64,000 nt of DNA, taken from the NCBI RefSeq assembly GCF_014529535.1, contig NW_023503584.1, positions 968,190 through 1,032,189 of the forward strand, given 5' to 3'. Source of the DNA: Bradysia coprophila (Eukaryota; Arthropoda; Insecta; Diptera; Sciaridae). Below the pieces are notes generated by a model. It did no database searches. It saw only the letters and a list, made by a program, of their open reading frames with translations, and was not told where the DNA came from. A program made the translations under genes and the position numbers. Shown here piece by piece: positions 12,141-22,949 of this stretch. Numbering within the stretch: the stretch's first letter is position 1; the number at the start of each line of letters is the position of its first letter.

Positions 12141-12210
12141 TTCAGCCATTTGTTGTGTGGTTTCTTTTAAGTTTCTCCTTTCCTTTTTAATTAATTCTTT
12201 TTGTAATTTA

Positions 12211-12216
12211 AATAAA
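12211..12216 (+). other. Mcm4 polyadenylation signal
   Basis: A canonical AATAAA hexamer 71 nt past the Mcm4 stop, in a T-rich stretch. Distance and context fit a short 3' UTR. Confidence 0.6.
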
Positions 12217-12396
12217 CGTTGAACGGACATTAGTGCAGGCATTTTTTGTTATTCGACATTTTTCCTATCGACAAAAATAATTTTACTTTACTAGTGAGTT
12301 AAGGTGGCTATTCCCTCACTAGTGAAAACCTTTTCCCTTCCTCGTACTCATCTGGATATCAAATTACTTCACTGATATAGTAATGTACTTTTACTT

Positions 12397-13454
12397 GAGT
12401 GATATCGCCAAATCTTCAGGTGATTGGGAAACAAGCGGTCTCCGATTTTAATGAGTGATAGCTCGTTGGATTCGTCTTTCAATTCTTGGAAACACGTGTC
12501 TTTCACTTTTTCTTTAAAAAAATTTGTTTTCTGTGAAAAGCGCTCAAAAGTGAAGACATGCCAGAGGACTACGGAACAGTAATTAGTTTTTCAATTGGAC
12601 CAATATTTGCTACGTGACAGGAGTTTGGAAAACCGTTTGCTCCCACTTGATCGTATCGTTTTTCCAAACTCCTGTCGCGTAGCAAATATTGGTCCAATTG
12701 AAAAACTAATTACTGTTCCGGACTCCGGAGGTCATTTGCTATACGCTAACACTTTATTTGACTAAAATCCTCCGAGAAAAATTTAATAATTTTTCACAAG
12801 AATTACTAACACTGGATATGTTGTAACGACCTATATTCGAGTCAAAGTGAAGCGTATACGGTAAGGGAATAGTAGACGATACAAAATTACTCACGTAGAA
12901 CCGTTCCAGACGCTGTTCTGGCAGTTGGGCCCTCAGACAGAAGGAAAAAATCTGCATTTTGGCACCAACTTTTTTTGTCAAGACTTCTGTAGGCTTGCAG
13001 CCCAAAAGTACTGGGTTCATTTATATGTGCAACGATAGTGGGTGAGGCCAGCTACAACACCCCATACTCAGCTCCGTGGTACATTGAAGCTGCAGAAAAG
13101 GCGGACTCTCCGAACATTCACTATATTTCTAGTCATAACTCTAGTGGATCAACTAGCACCAAGCGGTGCGTATACTCCACCTGTAGGTCTTTTCAAGGCC
13201 GACAATCGTACAACATTACAACAATTTAAAATAATTTTTTCTTGAGTTATTGCCGAAAAACTGTTTTCGGTACCCTCTGACATGTCTTCACTTTTGAGCG
13301 CTTTTCAAAGAAAACAATTTTTTTAAAGAAAAAGTGAAAGACACGTGTTTCCTAGAATTGAAAGACGAATCCAACGAGCTATCACTCATTAAAATCGGGT
13401 ACCGCTTGTTTCCAAAGTTAAAAAAAATCACCTGAAGATTTGGCGATATCACTC
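12397..13454. mobile_element. Long-TIR non-autonomous element, about 1.06 kb
   Basis: The left arm 12397-12569 (opening GAGTGATATCGCCAAATC) and right arm 13273-13454 (closing GATTTGGCGATATCACTC) are inverted copies over about 175 bp with few differences. They include CGCTCAAAAGTGAAGACATG. The interior has no recognisable coding sequence. It begins with a second palindrome directly abutting the left arm. I could not define a target-site duplication, so the superfamily is open. Confidence 0.8.
12572..12720. repeat. Nested 64-bp-arm palindrome inside the long-TIR element
   Basis: Left arm 12572-12635 (CGGAACAGTAATTAG to GGAAAACCG) is the inverse of 12657-12720, with only a few mismatches and a 21-nt loop. 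It may be an independent foldback insertion. A transcript would fold into a long hairpin. Confidence 0.85.
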
Positions 13455-14063
13455 TTAATCGAAACGACGATTTGCTATCATGCCCGCACGTTAGTAAGCG
13501 GGCGTGACGCAAGCCCACTACCAAAAATGTTTTAGCAAAAAATTTTTGAGGACGGCGGAGCATATTTACAGCAACTTTTTGACTTCTCCCCCTTAACTCC
13601 AACGACCCCCAAACTAAAATATCTGGAATCTAGGAATCCATACGAGTTCAACGATATATCCGAGGATATATCACACGTTACTGCAGCTTCAAAATTGGCC
13701 GACATATTGATGTTTGTATGAAAACAAGCAAAATCTCCAATTTTCAGATAATGCTAATTTCCTACGTTACTCAGTTAGTTAGTTCCTATGAAAATGTGGA
13801 TCCAGCAACTCCTAAACGTTTCTATAGATTTTCCTGAAATAATGGCCCAAAAATAAGAATGGAATTTTCAAAAGTTGAAAAAAAACCCATATCTTGGTAG
13901 CTGGAGCTCCCCAAAGTCTCCATACAAATACCATATAAAAGACAATTTGTATGTGTGTGTGTGCTGTATATTTTGGTGCATGAAATGGATGGTCATGTGT
14001 GTTGGGATGTGTTTCTTGTTGGAAATTGTGTGGCATGGTTGGGCAGGAAAAATTTGGTCACTA
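13455..14063. other. Non-coding DNA, nothing recognised
   Basis: Only a short hairpin near 13480-13510 (GCCCGC and GCGGGC flanking CACGTTAGTAA) stands out. No gene or mobile element is supported. Confidence 0.5.
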
Positions 14064-14285
14064 TTAGTTTTTAGACTTATCTAGGGAACTGTGGCAGATG
14101 GAGGGTTGGTTTCTTCGGCAAAGTCTTAGAGTTTTGGGAGTAAAATTGGCCGGTATTGGAGAAAAATGTCGCGAAGGAATTTTCTTTTTCAATTAGGTTT
14201 TTAGAGTTATCTCTGTTGGCGCGGCAGATGGAGAATTGGTGTCTTCGGCAAAGTCTCAGAGTTTTGGGAGTAGAATACGGGCGAA
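14064..14285. repeat. Tandem duplication with 130-bp period
   Basis: TTTTTAGA-TTATCT, GGCAGATGGAG, TCTTCGGCAAAGTCT and AGAGTTTTGGGAGTA recur in the same order, offset by exactly 130 bp (for example GGCAGATG at 14093 and 14223). A shorter third fragment (TTGGTGTCTTCG) follows near 14323. Confidence 0.75.
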
Positions 14286-14593
14286 ATGACCAAAACTGGA
14301 AAAGTGTTTCAATTTTAAGGTTGGTGTCTTCGATCAAATGTGGTTTTGGTATTACCTTTTGTGCTACGGGACATAAAAAATTGCTTTCTTCGTCTAAAAA
14401 AAAAACTTTTGATATGTTATAACTGGCGCTCTAACCTTAAAACTTACAAAAGTGGTGAAATCAGTCAAAAAACCCTTAAAGGGTAAATGTGACGCAAGTC
14501 ATTTATCTTCATTACAAAATAACTGATATCGCTGAGGGTGACGCATTGTGCGCCGTACGCAAAAGTCTTATCCACAAATTGACCCAAAATAAA

Positions 14594-14818
14594 GAATCAT
14601 AAAACTTACTGACATATTTCTGGCCAAGACATTCTTGAAATCGATTTTTCACCATGAAGCCATGATGGCTCTTTTTTTGCCAAATGGAGAAAATTGTAGA
14701 TCTGGTTGTGGTCTACATTTTTCTCCATTTGACCAAAAATGAGCCAGCATGGCTTCATGGCGAAAAATCGATTTAAAGAATGTCTTGGCCAGAAATATGT
14801 CAGTAAGTTTTATGGTTC
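14594..14818. mobile_element. Foldback MITE, family A copy 2
   Basis: A 225-bp palindrome. The left end CATAAAACTTACTGACATAT is matched by its inverse at the right end. Arms run through TTCTGGCCAAGACATTCTT and GATTTTTC to a centre with CTCCATTTG. It shares the inner core (ACATTCTT, GATTTTT, GAAGCCATGATGGC) with 6478-6632, but the outer arms differ. Confidence 0.8.
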
Positions 14819-15021
14819 AAGAAAGTTTTACAAAAAAAAAAAATTGCGTCACAATTGGCAGATGTTGAGGAAACTATTGTTAGAAAAATGGTTAAAGACT
14901 GAACGAATTTACACGGAAGAAATCCGAATCATCTGCCACTTGTACCGCATTTTTTTTGTAAAACTTTCTTTCGAAATTTTTTTCTCCGGTGAGCCTTTGC
15001 ACTAAATTTAACGTGGATTTT

Positions 15022-15130
15022 GAAGCATTCGGATTTTGAGACTTCTGGATATTGAGGCTTCCGGGGTTTGAGGCTTCCGGATTATTTTGTGTGGATTTTG
15101 TAATTCCGGATTTTAGTTCTCCGGATTTTG
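15022..15130. repeat. Degenerate minisatellite, 16-18-bp unit
   Basis: A run of GGATTTTGAGACTTC / GGCTTCCGGATT-like units, four to six diverged copies. No coding potential. Confidence 0.6.
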
Positions 15131-15668
15131 TAGGGGAGCAAATCTAGAGCTATCCAGATAAAATTATTTATTTTCAAGATCATATTACAATTTGAGGTCT
15201 TTTACATGTCTATAGATAATATAAATTCATTTTTGATTAAAGCATTTATTTTTGTTCACAAAATAGATAATTTTATCTAGATTTGCGAGTAGAATGACCT
15301 CGATGCAAAACTCTTTCATCAACATTTCTTGTACAGGATCAAGCATGGCACATTTGGTATCGTTGTAAAGGTAAGACCCCAGGCTATCACATGAGCATTC
15401 CATTAATATGCAATAATCCTACCAGAAATATATAGTAGCGGCCAAAGTTTACCGAGGGTAGCCTAAAAGTACAATTTCTGAAAATGTAACAGAGAACTTC
15501 GATTCAAAAATATTTGTTTTGCTATTCGAAAAGGTTTTCAAAACTAGTCTGGGATTACCATTTAGAGGCTTCCTCAGTTACTTCGTAAGGGAGATATCAG
15601 TCTTTCAACATGCTGAAATTTTGACTTTCAGCTGCTCTTGCTCTACAATTACTAAAAGTTTCTTATGT

Positions 15669-15908
15669 GCAGAATGAGCACCAGCTGAATATCACCAGCT
15701 GGTCTACAAACAAAAACACTTTGTATTGTATACAATTTAAAGACAACCTACACACAGTGCATTTCTACGTTAACGTCATCTACGCGCACATAACACGTAT
15801 GAATGAAGTAAACTAACACATTGTTAAGAATGTGTTTTGATTGTTTATCATACAATAACTGTGTGTTAGTAGATCCAGCTGGTGATATACAGCTGGTGCT
15901 CATTCTGC
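15669..15908. mobile_element. MITE with CAGCTGGTG-rich termini
   Basis: Terminal inverted repeats of about 36 bp: GCAGAATGAGCACCAGCTG at the left and its inverse at the right, followed inward by a second CCAGCTGG. The interior is AT-rich and non-coding. Flanking octamers agree only partly (CTTATGTG and CATATGAA), so the duplication is uncertain. Confidence 0.75.
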
Positions 15909-16907
15909 ATATGAAAAATATTTACAGGCTGTATGAAGAAAATGTCGAGAGCAATAATTTTTACACTGATAGTCTTAGAATTTGTTCCTATATCAATTCC
16001 AATAGAGAGCTATGTTTTGCACCGAAATTGTTCAAATTGCCTCGACTAATTTTTTCTTGATAACATATTTACGAACAGAAGAGTGTCTGACAAAGCGAGC
16101 GTCGCTTCATACAGAGCCATAACCACCATAACGAGAACACTAGCAAGTGCTAATCGCTTCTTTTAGTAGTCCTTTTCTCCCAAAGATGACTATCAGTTTC
16201 TGAAAGGTTGAGCATGTTGAAAACTGGACAAAAAACTTGTTCGTCTCTTTTTTTGTTATGAAGATACAATGCAGTACAGATAAACATTCAATCTATGCGT
16301 TCAATCACAATCCAAACACAAAAAACGAAACACACATCCTTTTTCCGAAGATTTACAACCAGTTACAGGACTATAATAAGATACGGTTTATCCTTCACGC
16401 TTGAACAATGCAGAGAAAAAAAATTCTTATCCATTCTATTCTGTAAGCCTAAATAGACTAAAATCACTAAATAGATATTTTTAAAAGCATTTTTACCTGT
16501 AGCATGTTACAATGCAATCTGTGTAGGTAATTTTTTTTCAGCGCATAAAGCAGTTTTTGCACTAAAAAAAGAATCGTTGAATTGTTATAACTTGTTGTAA
16601 ATATATTGACGGTAAGGTATACACTCTGGTTGTTGGTGAAAGAAAAATTGTTGTCATATGGTAAATTTTTGGCATTATCCTTGGCTATCTTTTCACCTGA
16701 GGTATTTTTTTCTTCTTCAATATTTGCAAAATCATTTTCATGCATCAAATATCTTACGTTTTGAAGAATTGTATTTGCAAAATGTCTAAAAGAATTATTA
16801 CATGCCCAAAGAAACCATATCGAGATACAGTCTTCGAAGCATCCTGCATTACGATCATTAAATCTACAAAATCTGTTACTTCATCGGTTGTAACATTAAT
16901 TTTGGCC
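15909..16907. other. Non-coding DNA, nothing recognised
   Basis: AT-rich sequence without a supported gene. Short ORFs (for example 16467-16748 on minus) lack known motifs. Confidence 0.5.
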
Positions 16908-16915
16908 GACGCTCA

Positions 16916-17171
16916 CAGACATGAGTCGGTTATCCGAAAAACCGAAAATTTCGGATCGGTTTTGATCGAACCGAATATTTCGAATATGACGAAATTAATT
17001 GATGTCGACGAGTTAAGCTTTATTTTAACTTGTTTAGTGTCAAAACCGAAGTTTTCGGTTCGGTCAAAACCGAACCGGAAGTTTCGGTTCGGTCATAACC
17101 GAACCGAAATATTCGATTCGGTCAAAACCGATCCGAAATTTTTGGTTTTTCGGATAACCGACTCATGTGTG
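16916..17171. mobile_element. hAT-like MITE with CCGAACCGAA-type interior
   Basis: A 256-bp element flanked by identical octamers GACGCTCA (16908-16915 and 17172-17179). Termini are CAGACATGAGTCGGTTATCC at the left and CACACATGAGTCGG inverted at the right, with inverted identity extending some 60 bp. The interior is built from short AACCGAA / TTCGGTT words in both orientations. The 8-bp duplication points to the hAT superfamily. Confidence 0.85.
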
Positions 17172-17586
17172 GACGCTCATCGTCCGACCTAACTTCTAGG
17201 TTAGCGTAGTATTGTCTAATTTTGTTCTTATTCTAAAAGTCCAAACCTTTTCCACTGTTTTAAAAGAAGAAACAGTTCTTCCAGTTATATTTTGTAAAGT
17301 AAATCACTTCACTTTTTCAGCTTATTCCGTTACAATTTCTCTTCGTAAGTTAAAAATAATTGAAAAGGTTTCCTGTTAAAGGGAGCACGAGCTACACACA
17401 CATTTATCGTCACATTTGATAAAAGGAAGCATACGCTTCTTTCGTCACACTTTGTGCAAGGAAGCATGACCTCCTTGTGCCTTATTTTGAAAAATGTTTA
17501 AAAAAGAGGTTAAACTACTTCTATCACAGTTTGTAGAATAGAGCATGATCTCTTCGTATCAAATTTTGTAAGATTATTTTTAAGAG

Positions 17587-18914
17587 TCACTTAGCGAAAA
17601 CGTCGACTAATTGAAATTCAAGTGGTGTCCGAACATGAGGTTTTATTTTGTATAACAAACATTTCAAATCAATTATATTTACATCATTCGATATAATATA
17701 AAATATTTCTTCCAATTTCGCCGTGCTGTCAAAGGTCCCCGTCACACTTGCAGCGTTTGTTCTTTGGATTGCAATGCTCAACCGTTGTTTCAAATATTGT
17801 TTTAACCTTTTTTCTCCTCTAGTTGCGTGAATGAGTTTTCCTAATTTATCGATGAATTTGACAGCTTCCTCACACCATGGACCTAACGTCTCGCAAGCAA
17901 AGGGCAGAAAGATGTAGTTGTCTGCTATTATTTTCTTGCAATCGTTTGATTTTTCGGACGCTGCACGGCTTGCTAAACTGCCTGTTCTTAACGAAGAAGA
18001 ATGAACATATGATGGAGCCAGTGTGTCACGAATCGTTGCGTCCCATACGAGCATTTTCCCGTTACTCCATGGGATTAAAGTAACTCCGTCCGCCCTTTTT
18101 CCACTATCTCTAAAAAGTGGTGGTTCTAATTTCGAAGGATAGTTAGCAGACTGAAGACCTCTGTGTAGGATGTTGTTGAAATCGCTATGACGGGGAAGAC
18201 GACCAGCACTATATTTACACGACAATCCATGTATTTCCACTTGGCGTCCACATTTGCATTTATGAGGAATGCATATGTCAAAACCTAAACGTAAGCGACC
18301 GAAATTCGGAAAGTATTATCGTCAAGTAAAGTTCCGATATGTCGTGATGGTAGGACAGTGAGCCATCCATTAGACTCCTTTGCGAGAGATGCCATGTATC
18401 TTGCCTTTTTTTCTTCTGTAGACAGTTTCAGTGAGTTAACGATTCTGTCTACGACAATAAGATCCCAAGCTTTCTGGATTACTTTTCGTTCGGGAATCTC
18501 ATTTTCATTCACAGACGACCACTTTGTTAAGCTTTCCGTGTAATTTGCAACAATTGACTCATCTGAAATTTGAGGTAACATCATATTGACAAGCTCAATC
18601 CCTGAATTTATGGAAGCTAAAAATGCTGGTAGTGCGACATCTGTAACTTTTCTGATTCCCAGACCACCAAAATGCACTGGTAACGATGATATTGTCCATT
18701 GTTCATCGCTTAAACGTGAATTAATATTTTCTTCAATTGCCCGCTTGATGATGAAATCGATTTCTTGTAGATCTTGTTCACCGTCAAAGCAGCAACTTGT
18801 TCTCAGTATGTAAGTCAGTTTCGGAATCGTTAGGCAGTGTCTCAAGATGTAAAAAGCGATGTGATGCTTTAAATTGGACAGCCGTTCAAATAGTGTTCTG
18901 CTGAGTGGCTCCAA
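17587..18914 (-). pseudogene. Relic of a retroelement polyprotein with restriction-like endonuclease
   Basis: Two frames read as one protein across a single-base frameshift near 18290. The first (18914 to about 18290) resembles the region after the RT palm (SLPVHFGGLGIRKVTDVAL). The second continues RLRLGFDICIPHKCKCGR and HGLSC, a C-x-C-x6-H-x3-C cluster, then RHSDF, then AD-x15-D (RADGV ... LVWDAT), then FLPFACETLGPW. This order (zinc-like cluster, RH, PD-(D/E)XK-like acidic pair, GxW motif) is that of the C-terminal endonuclease region of R2/R4-type non-LTR elements. Similar stand-alone proteins occur in many invertebrate genomes. The RT palm is missing: a stop lies in frame at about 18945, so the copy is truncated at its 5' end and dead. 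Clade assignment is inferred from motifs only. Confidence 0.7.
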
Positions 18915-20117
18915 TTTTAATTTTCCTTGAAAAATTGACGATTTTCAAGGAGATCCGTAGGACGGCGCGACACGGATACCTGCAAACTAATGATATAATT
19001 GAACAAAAATTGAACCCTCGTGAAACTTGAGTCGCTCTAGGTGATCCGTATCAAAACTTTTGATTGAAATTTTTTGTCTTATATTCTCCAGATAATTTTC
19101 TTTATAACCAAGACTTTCAAGACTTTCGCTACCATCCCATTTTGACGTCGTAAGTGTCAACTCCAACCAAACGCAGCATCACAATTTTAAATTGATTCGT
19201 TCGTCCACTGACTCACCCAAAAGCTATTAAAAAGGATCAGGGCATTTGCTTGCAAAAGGTCTATCAGATATTTTTCGACAGAGCGGGCGAATATTCTGTA
19301 AGATGGTATTCGTACGCGCGGGCGAATCGTCACTTCGAACTTCGTTATATTAAGCTCTTATTTTTCGTCCCTCTGGATAACAGATGAAATCTTTTAGATT
19401 CTAAAAACTATACGACTTATATAGCTGAGCATCCCCGTAATGTTTATGACGACAAAAAAGAAATTATTGCCCTGCACTGCAATTATACTGTTGTCCCAGA
19501 GTGAATTTGGTTCTCAGAAAATTAGAAGAAGAACAAAATGATGGACAGATTTTCGAATGAGGATCTGCTTTGCGCATTTTTATTTATCTTTTTTCGGGTC
19601 GATTTTATGAGTTTATGTTCCACCAATATATGCCTCTTGATGGGTCCTTTTACGATACCATTGAAACTAAGAATTTAGCAAAAATAATAAGTAAATTTCT
19701 CCCAAACTATATACACATAAGACACACGTTGCACAATGGAAACATATTGAGCGAACGATAAATTACACAATGCAATCAAAGAGGATTTTATAGTTTGCTC
19801 CATTACAATAGTTGATGTGAGTTGATTATAAAATGTGTACCTAAATAAAACGCATTGGTAGTTTGTGTTAACATAATATATATATATGGCACTCATGTGT
19901 ATAGTTTTTGGTATATCACACTCATACTTAGATGAAATGCCCGAATTTTTTCCTATTTCATTCGGTATGTTGACATAATAATGTAATTTGTATTCGAATA
20001 AATTTTGGTATGTTAGTGTTGGATGATTGAGATAGTCCATGGTTTCTGAAAGTTTTGATTTTTCCTTTACTGAAAGCAACGAGGGGTAAGCCACTGGCCA
20101 AAAAAGTGACAAATCAA
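18915..20117. other. Non-coding DNA, nothing recognised
   Basis: No coding or repeat structure that I can support. The first few dozen bases may be remnants of the adjoining retroelement. Confidence 0.5.
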
Positions 20118-20910
20118 TTTCTAATTCCTTTCAATTCCGTTTAATTACCTCAATTACCGGAGCAACTCGTCTAATTGCCGGATTCGCCCAATTTCCTTTC
20201 AATTCCTTTCAATTCCTTTCAATTTCTTTCAATTCCCTTTCAATTTCTATAGGTACTTCCTGTCAATTTCTTTCAATTACCATTAATTAAAAAAATTACA
20301 AATTGGCGGCCATATATTTTTGATTTTACACTGTTTTTAGAAATTCTTTTGATCAGAATTGTCGATACCCATGTAGTTCTTGCTGCATCGAGACTGGAAA
20401 CGGCCTCCGGCACATTTTAGGCGGCTGACAAAATTGGGTCTATTTGGGGTCGCACTTTGTAAACAAAATTAATTTTATAAAAAAATCTGTGCATTTTAGA
20501 GGCATACCGTAGAACAATTTTTTGCTTAGAATAACGTTCTGCGTCGAATTGGTCAAAACTTCAATCCCCCATTCCCTTTCAATTTCTATAGATACTAACT
20601 GTCAATTTCTTACAATTCCCATTAATTCCTGTCAATTCCTTTTAATTCCTGTCAATTCCATTTAATTACCTCAATTACCGGATCAATTCATCTAATTGAC
20701 GGTTTCGCTATACTTCCTTTCAATTCATTTCAATTCCTTTCAATTTCTTTCAATTTCCTTTCAATTTCTAAAGGTACTTCCTGTCAATTTCTTTCAATTC
20801 TTGTCAACTCCGTTTAATTACCGGATTCTCCGTCAATTCCCATTAATTCCTGTCAATTCCTTTCAACACTTGTCAATTCCGTTTAATTACCGGATTCTCC
20901 GTCAATTCCG
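20118..20910. repeat. Low-complexity CAATTCCTTT-type arrays in two blocks
   Basis: Two pyrimidine-rich blocks (about 20118-20295 and 20565-20910) consist of diverged 8-13-bp units: TTTCAATTCC, GTCAATTCC, TTTAATTACC. Between them is about 270 bp of ordinary sequence. Several longer phrases (CTCAATTACCGGA-CAA, GGTACTTCCTGTCAATTTC) occur in both blocks, so the second probably arose by duplication. The long ORF across the second block (20696-21298) is a by-product of the repeat. Confidence 0.8.
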
Positions 20911-21396
20911 AGCAGGGTGTGTAATCAATTACCCGAGTAGTTTCCCCCTCGGAAAGCAATTATTTTTTTGTATTTCTCATGAAAAACGAATTGCCTTCCT
21001 TATATGCAGCACGTTTTTTAAAATTTCATTTTTCGAAATATCCCAAAAAAAATTTGCCCTGGTGCAGTCGGTTATGCCTGATATTCACAGAATTGAATCG
21101 TCCCTTTCACTTATTAACTTCAAAATAGCCTATGTACATATCTATGGCAGTAAATTTTTACCACTTTTTCTTCGACTTTTTTTTGTATTTTGCAATGGGT
21201 CATATTTTACTATAACTCGCCAATGTGATATGAAGACATACTTCTCAACTGAAAAACGTTACCTGCCTCTTGACATTGCATATCAATGGGACAGATAATA
21301 GAAATACAGCTTCGCGTTCGCACATATCCTTGTCCCATATGAAGTGTTTAGTTTTACTTAGAAACGCATGGTGAATCTAGCCGGTAATAGGCCTTT

Positions 21397-21476
21397 ACAT
21401 GCTATATGCATCGAAAACCTTACTTTTCATGCTTAGCATTACTTTCGATGTCCTCATGTAATAGTAAATTATGTCA
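21397..21476. repeat. Diverged direct repeat, copy 1 of 2
   Basis: CATGCTATATGCATCGAAAA, then CTTTTCATGCTT and ACTTTCGATG, ending TGTAATA. The same order is found at 22026-22103. The inner TCGAAA / TTTCGA words give hairpin potential. Confidence 0.65.
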
Positions 21477-21961
21477 CTGGGACCAAAAAGTTCCAAAAAA
21501 ATTACACCTTTTTGGTCCGCTGAACAAATAATATTTTAAATTCAAATATGTTGATGCTGATGAAGTAATAGATTATGGTGTGTTAGGTGAGTGTAGTAAT
21601 CACACTTGCCTAAACAAGCATTGTACTTACGAGATTCCAAGTTGTTATTTAAAACCTCACTTATCAAATACACAACTTGGAACCTCGGAAGTAATATACT
21701 ATTACATGTTTGTGGACGGTAAGTGCATTTTCCCTGTCGCAAACAGTGATGTAAAGTGCACTTTACCGTGCATAGCATGTAAATGTATTGAAAATACGTA
21801 TACCAAACTCTGATAACCCTAGGAAGTAATAGATTCAATAATTCGCGCGAGTGATATGTTTAACGTCTGCAGATATGAGCGAGCGTAGCAGTTCTCTAGC
21901 ACCGATACAACACAAAATTAAGTCAAATAGAGGTCTGAGTCCTTTATTTTATCATCCAAAG

Positions 21962-22018
21962 AATATTCTTTCACGAATTTTTCTTTGTGTTGTGTATGAA
22001 ATATTCGTGAAAGAATAT
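21962..22018. repeat. Short palindrome
   Basis: AATATTCTTTCACGAAT and its inverse ATTCGTGAAAGAATATT separated by a loop of about 20 nt. It directly precedes the second copy of the direct repeat at 22026. Confidence 0.75.
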
Positions 22019-22025
22019 TTTTTCC

Positions 22026-22103
22026 ATGCTACATGCGTCGAAAACCGTACCTTTCATGTTTCAAGCACTACTTTCGACGCTCTCAGCATGTAATATATAT
22101 TAT
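22026..22103. repeat. Diverged direct repeat, copy 2 of 2
   Basis: Matches 21397-21476: CATGCTACATGCGTCGAAAA, CTTTCATGTTT, ACTTTCGACG, CATGTAATA. Confidence 0.65.
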
Positions 22104-22213
22104 GCACTTGTTGCCAAGATTGGTATTTTGACGTGTAGGACATTATTGCCCTAGCCGAAGGCGTGGGTCATAATGCCTACACGTCAAAATAACAGTCTGG
22201 CAATAGGTGCATA
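22101..22213. mobile_element. Small palindromic element
   Basis: Arms of about 50 bp: TATGCAC, TTGCCA and TATTTTGACGTGTAGG at the left, with the inverse CCTACACGTCAAAATA at the right. The centre contains CCTAGCCGAAGGCGTGGG. Confidence 0.75.
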
Positions 22214-22311
22214 TCATATTTTATCTGTCGAGAACAGATATATCGAGATAAACAAAAACTCCCTAGAGGGATAAGCTCGAGATTATCGTTCTAGACAGAT
22301 AAAATCCATTA

Positions 22312-22431
22312 CATGACTCGGGATAAAAATGAAAAGTCTATTTTCGTGTGTTTCTTGACTTCGGCTTCGCCTCGGATCAACAAAATTCACATGAAAACTC
22401 TACTTGTCATCTTTTTATTCCTGTAGTCATG
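22312..22431. repeat. CGGCTTCGCCTCGG foldback family, copy 1
   Basis: CATGACTCGGGATAAAAATG at the left is mirrored by a diverged inverse ending GTAGTCATG at the right. The centre reads TTGACTTCGGCTTCGCCTCG followed by ATCAACAAAATT. The same centre recurs at 22690-22795, 22841-22916 (inverted) and 40940-41033 (inverted). Confidence 0.75.
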
Positions 22432-22689
22432 TAAAAAACTATTGTATAAATAACGAGAGGACTCAAACCTCTATTTGACATAATTTTTTTGTCGTGTTGT
22501 TGTCTGCTATGATATTAGATTTGATGTTAGGAATACCTTAATTCTACTATAATGTTCTTATGCAAAAAGATGACATTACTAAGACTCTCTGTAATAGACT
22601 AAAACATGATTTTATTTTACCTATGAAAAACAAGAAAATTAAGAAAGGAAATTTTTTATTAAGGTTTCAAAATCATGTGAAATCCATTA

Positions 22690-22795
22690 GATAAATCGTG
22701 ATAAAGATGAAAAGTTTCGTGTTTTTTGACCTCGGCTTCGCCTCGGGACAACAAAATTTTCAAGAAAACTCTATTTTTCATCGTTTTCATCGTTA
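22690..22795. repeat. CGGCTTCGCCTCGG foldback family, copy 2
   Basis: GATAAAGATGAAAAGT, TTTCGTGTTTTTTGAC, CTCGGCTTCGCCTCGG, ACAACAAAATTT, then the inverse TTTTCATCG-type arm. Collinear with copy 1. Confidence 0.75.
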
Positions 22796-22840
22796 TGCAA
22801 GTAACTATAACTATAACTCTTATCAAGGGACACAAAATTG

Positions 22841-22916
22841 AAAAGTTAAGTATTCGTGTGCATTTTGTTGATCCGAGCCGAAGCCGAAGTCAAAAAACAC
22901 ACGAAAAAGAGACTTT
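22841..22916. repeat. CGGCTTCGCCTCGG foldback family, copy 3 (inverted)
   Basis: TTCGTGTGCATTTTGTTGAT, CCGAGCCGAAGCCGAAGTCA, then ACACACGAAAA. It is the reverse complement of copy 1's central part and lies about 50 bp from copy 2. Confidence 0.7.
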
Positions 22917-22949
22917 TTTGCTGTCTCGTTTTCGCTTACACAATGAAAT

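Noticed and set aside
12754..13020. 88-residue ORF inside the long-TIR element considered as a transposase fragment
   Set aside because: No DDE-type motif, zinc finger or similarity to known transposases.
20696..21298. 200-residue ORF
   Set aside because: Its first third is a translation of the CAATTCCTTT array (FQFLSIPFN-like words) and the rest has no homology I recognise.
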